Source: Simmondsia chinensis (Eukaryota; Streptophyta; Magnoliopsida; Caryophyllales; Simmondsiaceae). From it: a stretch of 64,000 nt of DNA. Under the pieces are notes generated by a model, which saw only the letters and a program-made list of their open reading frames with translations, ran no database searches and was not told where the DNA came from. How positions within the stretch are numbered: the stretch's first letter is position 1; every line of letters begins with the position of its first letter. Below are positions 56,701-64,000 of the stretch, piece after piece. The stretch lies in NCBI GenBank assembly GCA_018398585.1, contig JAGTTD010000024.1:6104071-6168070 (forward strand). Direction: 5' to 3'. Position numbers and translations under genes: made by a program.

Positions 56701-57947
56701 GTGAATTCTCCTACTCAACGAATTCCCCACTTGGCGTCTTACACACACCTGGTGAGTTCCCTACTTGGTGTTTTTCACAACCTGACGTTATTCACAACCA
56801 GGCATCATCCCTAAAACCAGCGTCATCCCTGATGCTTCGCTTACCACGCAACAACCATCGTCATTTTCACCAACGACCATCATTTCCGCGACGTTTGGAA
56901 TTCCAACCACCATCTATTCAAAAATCGCCATCCATAGAAATTAGATGTTGTCGTATATTAAGTATTTTGGAGGGATATTAAGTTAGCAATAAATATAAAA
57001 CAAAAACCTTTTCATAAATGAAGAAGGCTAAGAGACTTTACCATCATTCAGTATTTCTTTTCAATGGTGGTCCAACACATTTTAGAGCTGGGGGACTTCG
57101 TCCTTACTCACAGCTCGAACTTCATTTCAATGGTGATATAAATCATTTTAGGATCGAGGGACTTTGTCCTTGTTCCCAGCCATAACTTCATTTTAATGGT
57201 GATAACTCAATAGTAAAAACCCCTTTAGAGCGTGGCAATCTGAACAACAGACTAGCAGTGGGATGAACTAATTCAATACCTACAATTTTGAGATATTCTT
57301 GAACTTTCTTACAAATGGTTTGGAACTCCTTTCATTGCATGCTAAATCTAGCAATGACTGCTATCATCAAGGAGAAGTAGAACAAAGGACCACTAACTCC
57401 TCAAATTTAATTCGCCACCTTAAGAATAAAATAATACGATTGAGATCTAGTGAAAAAGTTTATGCCATGTCTATTGCATCCCTAGATGGTTTTTGTTATC
57501 AATCTATACATTACGAACTCATCTTGTTGCACTATTTATATGTAGCATTAGTATAAGTGTCATGGCAATAAACTATCAAAGGCTCCTCATTATTATGTTT
57601 CACCATAGACTTAGGTACTTGTCATCCTAGCATTAGTAAGGGTTCACGCAGTTTACTAACAACCACTCACCATGAGTCATATCAAGCTCATTGATTCATA
57701 AAATAAACATCAAGGACAAAAGAATATTAGCTGTGGCTATCCTTTAAGGATGGTGCATCACAAATTTTGTTTATCGTGCTTCTTATCTGGCATGCAATTT
57801 ATAACATGCAAAGTATGCTCCTTAAAACCACTCATCTTGGCTTTAACCTATTTGGTTTAGTTTATTATCTGGTTATGCTTGCTAACTTGACTTTGTCTAG
57901 GTATTTTATATATGGCACTTAACATTTACTCAAGTGTGTACCTACCA
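56701..57947. other. LARD internal non-coding region
   Basis: No gag or pol motif is seen in either strand. 57060-57200 holds about 2.5 imperfect copies of a ~70-bp unit containing TTCAATGGTG and GGGACTTCGTCCTT. A frame at 57299-57556 has no recognisable relation. Confidence 0.5.
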
Positions 57948-58345
57948 CCATGGTCCGCCCTAATGGAACCACTCGCGACAGGTGCAACAGTCCTTACCAT
58001 GGTCCGCCCTGGTGAAATCACCCGAACGGATGCAATACTCATCACCATGGTCCGCCCTGGTGCAATCACCCGCAACGGGTGCAGCACTCATCACCATGGT
58101 CCGCCCTGGTGCAATCACCCGCAATGGGTGCAACACTCATCACCATGGTCCGCCCTGGTGCAATCATCTGCAACGAACACAATAATCATCACCATGGTTT
58201 GCCCTGGTGCAATCACTCAAAAAATGAATGCAACACTCTGCACCATGGTCCGCCCTGATGCAATCACCCGTAATGGATGCAACACTCCTCACCATGGTTA
58301 GCCTTGGTGCGATCACCTGCAACCGGTGCGATACTCATCATGATC
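57948..58345 (+). repeat. 49-bp minisatellite inside the LARD, about 8 units
   Basis: CCATGGTCCGCCCTGGTGCA recurs at 57948, 57997, 58045, 58094, 58143, 58192, 58243 and 58292, spacing 48-51 bp, mostly 49. Each unit also carries AATCACCCGCAACGGGTGCA, itself a partial hairpin (CCCG/CGGG). A 129-codon open frame crosses it but cycles through the three registers of the repeat, so it is unlikely to be a gene. Confidence 0.9.
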
Positions 58346-59336
58346 CACCTGAGAATTATCTAAGGATTATACATTGAGCACCATTATATTTCCCTATTTA
58401 ATGCATATGACTTACAGTTTGTTACATAGGATATGTGGGTTTAAAAGATGTGCCAATCTCCATGATATACGTTATATGTACTTATAGGATAGTTACATCA
58501 ATGACATGCTCATCCCTATTGGACCAGTATGACATATTCATCATCATTGATTCTAGAATGTTAGGGTTTATGCACCACATTAACTTCGTTAAGGTATACC
58601 ACATACTGTTTACTTGGGAAGTAAATAAGCAACGCAACATACTGGGCACCTTAATCTTGTCCAAGCGTGTTACACCTATCATCTGTATGCTAACCGAGTA
58701 TATGGATTCAAACACCTTTGGCTCCGGCCAGAATTGCCTTTGCCTATCAAAGTAACTTGAGCTAGATGCATCATACTCACCGCTTTATGGATGTTCCTAA
58801 CTAAATGCACATATAGTTAGTGGCTAATCGTGATAGCGATATCCTTGCATGTTTATCACATAGAGCCCGAATTAGCATGAACACTTGTTGGAATAAAAGA
58901 GCAAAATGCTAAAATAATCTAAGTTTTAGAAGGCCTTAGAGGCCCAAATTCCTTTAAACATTCTTACACAAACAAAAACTGCTCCATTGAAACAAACAAA
59001 AAGATAAAATGCTCTTTTAAGAATCACGATTGGGCTAAACACCCTATTAAGGTTCATGATGGGTCATGCACCTAGTTACGAGTCGTAATGTCTTAAACAT
59101 CCTATTAAGTGTCAAATAACCCATTACACATCTTATTCAGGTTATATGCTCTATTAATTTCGAGTAAAGTACTAAATACACATGAACGACAACTACAAAG
59201 GGCCAAAACAATACACTGAATACCTCAATTGCTTAAGAAAACATGTACAGCAGCAAGCTGAGAGTAAAACAAGTTTATTACTTCATGACTGAACTTAGAA
59301 TGACTAAAGTTCGCCCATGCAGTAGGGGGACTAGTA
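58346..59336. other. LARD internal 3' region and purine tract
   Basis: No coding motif is recognised. A 106-codon frame at 58435-58755 is probably chance. It ends in AGTAGGGGGACTAGTA (59321-59336) directly ahead of the 3' LTR. Confidence 0.5.
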
Positions 59337-60011
59337 TGTTGGTAACTTATAATTGAGCAACTTACTACTATAGATGGGCAAGTGGGTTATACATGCAATT
59401 ATTTGGATAAAAATTGTTTGTAACTATATCTTCAAAATATATAAAACACCAACTTGTACAATTCGCCCACTTCTGCCATTGCAATTTGCCCACTTAAACC
59501 AACATAATTCGTCCACTTGCATCACCTCGATTCACCTGCTTAAACCAACATAATTCACCCACGTGCATTGCAATACGCCCACTTTCAATTCGCCCACCTG
59601 TAATTCAACCACTTACATTTTGCCCACATATAAAACAACCACTTACTTTCGTAAAAAACCTACCTATATAAAATATCACATAAAACGCCCACATATAAAA
59701 AATACGCCAACATAACCCCTAATGCTACACAATTAAGAATAAAAGATAGAATGATACTTATCCACTACTCTACCATAAAAAGAGAAAGGAAGAGAAACAA
59801 AAGGGGAGCAAGCAAGTCCCTTGGCTTGTAAACACCCCTCTTTTCTTTCATAATGACCCCTCTCCGGAGCAATAATTGTTTAAGCTTTCCACTCATCTTA
59901 AATAAGTTGGGTGTGTAGCTAGAGCCTGAGTTCACCTCATCCTTATGAACCCTACTTTAAACCTAACTCAAATGTGATGAATAAGCACACTAACCAAATT
60001 CATCACAAACA
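59337..60011 (+). repeat. 3' LTR of the LARD
   Basis: 675 bp from TGTTGGTAACTTATAATTGA to CATCACAAACA. It contains a series of TTCGCCCAC-type motifs (59460-59660), and TATAAAAC at 59629. It is the intact reference copy for the split 5' LTR. Confidence 0.9.
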
Positions 60012-60426
60012 GGAACCATCTTGAATTCGAGCACTTCCTCTACCGAAGCCAGCCAATCCCAGAACTCCTCTAGTTGCCTTCCGCTAGTGAACTTTAGAAT
60101 TTCAGTCCGAAGCCTGGATTCCAACCTCCAATCTCCCAAATAATTAAAAACGTCGGAATTTTGTCGAGTTGTTCTGATGTTCCGCCCTTGGTTGTCAACC
60201 GCTGGAAATGAATTATGGAAGCTATTTTCCAATTCATCCTCTCCTCCCACCTCCAGTAGTTGTTGAGACTGAACCATAAGCGTTTGGTTGCCCAATTGCA
60301 CCAAACACAGGTAGATCGTTGAAATCTCTCCTCCATCTCCTTGAATCTTCTATTGGTCTGATGTTTCTGATCTTGTTCATAAGCGTCTCCAACGGCGGCA
60401 TACCTTTGTTGCCTATGGGCCATCAT
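60012..60426 (-). pseudogene. gypsy-A gag N-terminus
   Basis: The ATG at 60426 starts MMAHRQQRYAAVGDAYEQDQ and continues to EERFQRS, where a frameshift near 60310 moves to a frame reading VFNYLGDWRLESRL, GRQLEEFWDWLASVEEVLEF and KMVP. The EEFWDWL..VEEVLEFK block matches the start of the retrotransposon gag domain. It is cut at 60012 by the LARD and continues at 48807. Confidence 0.85.
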
Positions 60427-60440
60427 GAGAAATGTTTTAA

Positions 60441-60452
60441 GCTCTGATACTA
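60441..60452 (-). other. gypsy-A primer-binding site
   Basis: TAGTATCAGAGC on the minus strand, two bases from the LTR edge, is the initiator Met-tRNA primer site with one substitution. Confidence 0.8.
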
Positions 60453-60454
60453 AT

Positions 60455-60885
60455 TGATGCAGAGTAGAAGGAAGAAAATTGGGAACGGAAGGTCCAACGG
60501 CCTTGTTTTAAATTCTTATTGCTGAAACAATTAAGAAAACAAAGGGAAAAACACTTAAGAAAAGTTTAATCTTAATTCTCACAAGCCGAGAATAAGAAAA
60601 AAAACTAAATGATGGAGAAAATCTAAGCAATTGAATGCTAAAACCCTAATTATCCTCAAATAGAAGAGCTTTCCTAACTAAGATTAAAGACTAAAAATAA
60701 AATAAATAAAAAATAAATAAATAACAATTTCCACTAATTTAAATCAAGCTCTTCTCCTCGAAGTTAAACTCCTACACCCAAATCATGTTCCCGCACGCCT
60801 GTCTTCCATCTCACCAAGCTCCAACTCGCTAAGCTTGCCAAGAAGTGGGTTGTTGACCCAACTCGCCAAGACTCAGGCTGCATCA
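60455..60885 (-). repeat. 5' LTR of gypsy-A
   Basis: TGATGCAG to CTGCATCA, 431 bp, pairing with 39734-40131. An A-rich indel-prone stretch (60690-60725) explains much of the length difference. Confidence 0.85.
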
Positions 60886-61323
60886 AGTAGTTTAATTTCT
60901 TGGATTTGCGTTATCTCGAGTTTTGGGTCAATCGGATTAGGTCATTTTGGACTTTGACTTAAGTTGGTTTCAGTCATTTTAAGTTCAAGTCATTCGAGTT
61001 AGGTGATTTTAAGGTTTGGGTCTAATTTTAGGTTGTGTCTAAGTCTTTCGATTTTGAGTCATCTCTGCTTTGGGTTAATCAAATGGGGTCATTTTGGGTT
61101 TCAAGTCAATGGAGTTAATATGAAATTGCAATTCCTTACCTCGCCCTAAGGAATTGAAAAGTATAATTTTTAGTTAAAGTCCAATTCCATGAAACTGGGC
61201 AGTGAAATCGTAATTCTAATTCCAAAAGGTGAACCAAACAATAGAATTGGAATTCTAGAACCCAATTCCAGTCTCAACTCCAATTCTAGGCTAAAATTCT
61301 GTGCTCCAAACATGACCTTAGAA
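60886..61323. other. Repeat-rich spacer continuing the pre-insertion sequence of gypsy-A
   Basis: GAGTTTTGGGTCAATCGG-type phrases match the left flank of gypsy-A (39280-39730). A decayed AATTCC foldback copy (about 61130-61320) resembles 38948-39233. No gene. Confidence 0.45.
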
Positions 61324-61645
61324 GAATTATAATTGTAATTTCACTATCCTATTAAGACAAAACCTAAAGAAATTTGTAAAGCAAATATCTTGCATATTGT
61401 ACAATCACATATGCATTATGACGCATACAAACACCGCCACCCAGTGCCTAAGAGGCATTAAACATATACTATAAGATAACAATTTCAACAATTGTGAAAA
61501 GGGATAAAATTGCAATTTCATTATCCAAGTAAGACAAAACCAAAAGAAATTTGTAAAGCAAATTTTTTTTTTTCCATATATACAATCTCATGCACATTAT
61601 GATGCATACTAAGAGATAATAGTATCAACAATAGTTAAAAGGGTT
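61324..61645. repeat. Imperfect tandem duplication of about 140-180 bp
   Basis: The two halves, 61324-61502 and 61503-61645, share AAGACAAAACC, AGAAATTTGTAAAGCAAAT, CATTATGANGCATAC and ATAA-AGTATCAACAAT-type blocks. The first has a 30-40 bp extra segment. Non-coding. Confidence 0.65.
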
Positions 61646-63259
61646 ATTACAAAGGGATAGCATGAGCAAGTAAAACCCGTTACTTGTGGATACGGGTGCA
61701 AGTGAAGTGGATAGTGGGTAAAGATAGGGTACACATAGAAATACCCGCATGAGTATAAAGTGAGTGCCGGTATAACACTATATCTCCCTCGCCCATTCCA
61801 TCCCCTATTATTTGTGCCATACTACATTACACATTACCAAATGTGTTAATTTAGGCCATGTGCTACTAAATGTGTCGATTTAACCCAGTACTTTAAGCGT
61901 TCAAATATTCTCCAACTGGTAATATTTATTTTTAAATATACATGTTGGAGAAAATAAGAAAAATATCACCTATAATGTATGGAAGCAACGAAATGCCAAT
62001 GATATAATCACTAACTAAGTCGTGGATCCGGCTCTCATTAAGGCAGTTTCCTCATTCCAATGAGTAAAACTTGATTCACAATTATATAGAGCATTATCCA
62101 CAAGATATAATGCTCAACATATGTTGTCACTCCCATATTATTTATTAATTCATGAGACCAAAACTCCACCATACGCTGGGCCTGTTCAAAAATCGGTCTT
62201 GATAGAAAACCAAGTCAGACTGGTCATTTAGTTTGAGAATGAACCGAACTGATTCAATTTTGGTCTGGTCCTCAATCTTCAAATTAATATTACTCAGATT
62301 TCGATCCCATCCAATAAAAAAACCCTAATTAAAGCCACTTGGTTGCTCTTGCTGCTTATCTATTTAGGGCTTGTAACCTTTGAGCCTGGGCTAAAAGTGA
62401 ACCTGCACATACCTAACCCTAGATTTCAATTTTGCATCTACATACAGGGCTATGATGTGTTCCTCTATTAATTGTGTGGCAGACTTTATCAATAAAGCTA
62501 ATTCAACCATCACATCACACCCCCCCCCCCCCCCTCCCCGTAAAAAAAAAAACACACTGTTGCAACATAAATTTTCTTCTCTAATTCAAGTTGAGTTAAA
62601 ATTTCTCCCTTTCCCTAATTTGTTTCCCCCTTAGGAGAATATAACCTTTCCTTAATCAGTTTGCCTTATTAATGGAAACATTGACATCATTCAGGATAAA
62701 GTCCTTCAACGGGCATAAAACACCTCCTTAGAGAACTTCTTGTCATACTACTATGTCTTAACAAATTCTCATTGATTGCCTTCTACATGAGGACTTAACA
62801 TTACCACCAAAGAGAGTTGTTTATTGTCACTTTTGATATTAGTGGCATGGCCTCAATTACCACCTAACAACAAATTCATATGTGATGATAGGCCAACGTT
62901 CATCATGAACAAGGTTTCGACCACACGCTTTCACTGTCTACAGATGTATCTTCCAGCAAATTGATGTCAGGTACACCATTTCTCAATGTCTCTATCTCTA
63001 GATGGTATGTCTCGTCCCAAGTTATAGCTAGAGCCGCAAGCTCTTGCTCTAAGGTGGATCGAAGTATTTTGTGATTCCTAACCAATTGTATCACCAACAA
63101 GGCTGAATTTATTGACACAAAGTCACTTGTATGTCAATACTATTCTATGTCACTAGAACTTTCAAGCATAGTTAGAAAATTTTGTCATAACACAAAGCAT
63201 AACTCAACCTTTTTAAAATATTTTATTACTAATAAAGTGCAGCCCAACTACATACATCA
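61646..63259. other. Unassigned spacer
   Basis: No gene recognised. A C-run is at 62520-62534. The minus-strand frame 62903-63118 (71 codons) has no family signature that I can name. AT-rich throughout. Confidence 0.4.
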
Positions 63260-64000
63260 TGTTAGGATAACATGTACGGGCAACATATCTATGGCTATCT
63301 GTCACAGGCTGTCTTTGGTTGACACTGTCCCTGGTGCTTAATAAGCAGACATATGCCATATGGGATCTCCTTAGCTTGTCCGATACATGCGCATGGGTTG
63401 TATGCAGGTATGTCCATGTTATGTCGTGTATTTCGTCTCTTGAAGGTGCATATTACTGCTTGTTGACCATAGAGGGTAGGCTGGCTCAGCTCTAGCCTTA
63501 GGTGCCTGGGCGCCGCACGGGTGATCTGCGCTCATTCCATGACATGTGGTATCAGAGCGAGGCTCAGGATATGCGAGTAAGCAGCTATTTTGGGACCGGG
63601 CTTTGTCCGTAGTGGTGGACACTCCTGGGGAATGGGAGTTGAGTGGGTCCCAGGTGCGTCGAGCGGATTTGTCTATGGGTATGGACACTCCTTGTGTAGG
63701 AGAAGCACTCCAATGAGGAACTTTAGGAGTGAAGTTGAGTGGCTCACGGTTCTGGTTGTGGCAGAAGGCGCACCATGCTGGGTGCCGGTGAGGCATGTTG
63801 ATCGTATGGATGGCTTGCTGCGTCAAGATTGGGCCGATCCTTGGGGTGCAGTGCGAAGTTCGAAAGGTGAAGAGTCAACAAGCATCGTAAAGCGAGACGT
63901 GTACGTGGTGCACTATGGTGCATGGACCTGGTAGGTTGCTTTTTGGTCACGCTGCTTATCGTCAGGCGAGTGTCAATGGCATGTCAGAGGGGGATGACGA
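63260..64000 (+). mobile_element. Start of another LTR retrotransposon (possible LTR, primer site, leader), runs off the window
   Basis: TGGTATCAGAGC at 63547-63558 is an exact initiator-Met-tRNA primer site, preceded by CATGACA, a plausible LTR end (63544). TGTTAGGATAAC at 63260 could be the LTR start but has no partner copy. The GC-rich leader downstream contains repeated GGACACTCCT phrases (63616 and 63680). Frames here (63419-63826 minus, 63590-63934 plus) are unlikely to be genes. Confidence 0.55.

Larger units (their letters stand above)
48808..60011 (+). mobile_element. Large non-coding LTR retrotransposon (LARD) with GGAAC duplication
   Basis: Perfect target duplication GGAAC at 48803-48807 and 60012-60016. 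The 5' LTR is split (48808-49001 and 54335-54830) by a chromovirus; the 3' LTR (59337-60011) is whole. A TGGCGCCGTCTGTGGGAA primer site (54834-54851) and a purine tract (59321-59336, AGTAGGGGGACTAGTA) mark the internal region. That region (54831-59336) has no recognisable gag or pol but two tandem arrays. Mobility would have required proteins from another element. Confidence 0.9.
39734..60885 (-). mobile_element. Ty3/gypsy retrotransposon gypsy-A, minus strand, carrying four nested elements
   Basis: LTRs at 39734-40131 (3') and 60455-60885 (5') share perfect TGATGCAG/CTGCATCA ends. Flanking 5-mers are ATTAG (39729-39733) and AGTAG (60886-60890), 4 of 5 matching. Gag, protease, a piece of reverse transcriptase and integrase pieces are read on the minus strand between insertions. 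Removing the inserts at their duplications CATAG, CCCTT and GGAAC restores frame continuity at each site. A large internal deletion near 42930 removes most of reverse transcriptase, RNase H and the integrase start. Confidence 0.9.

Noticed and set aside
57912..58301. 129-codon open frame over the 49-bp minisatellite as a repeat-protein gene
   Set aside because: The 49-bp unit is not a multiple of three, so the frame rotates through all registers; absence of stops follows from the GC-rich unit, and there is no start context or known family.
57948..58345. Minisatellite as a CRISPR-like array
   Set aside because: The whole 49-bp unit is repeated with drift; there are no unique spacers, and the genome is a plant's.
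63419..63934. Opposed open frames as genes
   Set aside because: They overlap on both strands in the GC-rich leader downstream of a retrotransposon primer site; no family signature.

Overview
The window is nuclear DNA of a flowering plant, probably a eudicot. The evidence is one intron-containing housekeeping gene of plant type and a dense bed of plant retrotransposons: Ty1/copia, Ty3/gypsy chromoviruses, an Athila-like element, an L1-type LINE, hAT elements, and a SINE with an Angio-domain-like tail. The DNA is AT-rich and nearly every transposon reading frame carries stops or frameshifts. Nothing looks bacterial or organellar.

Layout. 1-3099: 3' ends of two LTR retrotransposons, the first inserted inside the integrase gene of the second. 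3728-8622: a decayed L1-type LINE with a 15-bp target duplication. 8676-14685: a copia element (copia-1), interrupted by a hAT-type MITE that itself carries a 5S-rRNA-derived SINE copy. 15717-23020: a gag-less copia (copia-2) whose 3' LTR was split by a fuller copia (copia-3, 17951-22987). 23256-23953: a solo LTR. 23954-28158: mostly unassigned, with a gypsy integrase tail and a foldback MITE. 28159-28406: a 5S-headed SINE with a perfect 17-bp duplication. 28600-32895 (minus): the only clear host gene, a three-exon KAE1/OSGEP homologue (tRNA t6A synthesis). 33324-36760: a defective hAT transposon. 36814-39233: MITEs and foldback repeats.

39734-60885 is one minus-strand Ty3/gypsy element (gypsy-A) blown apart by later insertions. 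From left to right these are: a copia-like LTR remnant (40456-42665, duplication CATAG); an Athila-like unit whose two LTR arms are inverted (43926-48189, duplication CCCTT); and a large non-coding LTR element (LARD, 48808-60011, duplication GGAAC). The LARD's own 5' LTR was split by a chromovirus (49002-54334). At the three duplication-bearing sites the gypsy-A reading frame rejoins across the duplicated bases, which confirms the boundaries. 60886-64000 is repeat-rich spacer and the start of another LTR element.

The most unusual objects are the Athila-like unit with inverted LTR arms yet a perfect 5-bp target duplication, and the SINE with a 5S rRNA head. Also notable are two tandem arrays inside the LARD (a 189-bp, 63-codon unit and a 49-bp minisatellite) and the CGATCGATCG palindrome cluster in the copia-3 LTR. 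All assignments come from reading motifs and repeats by eye; no database search was possible.
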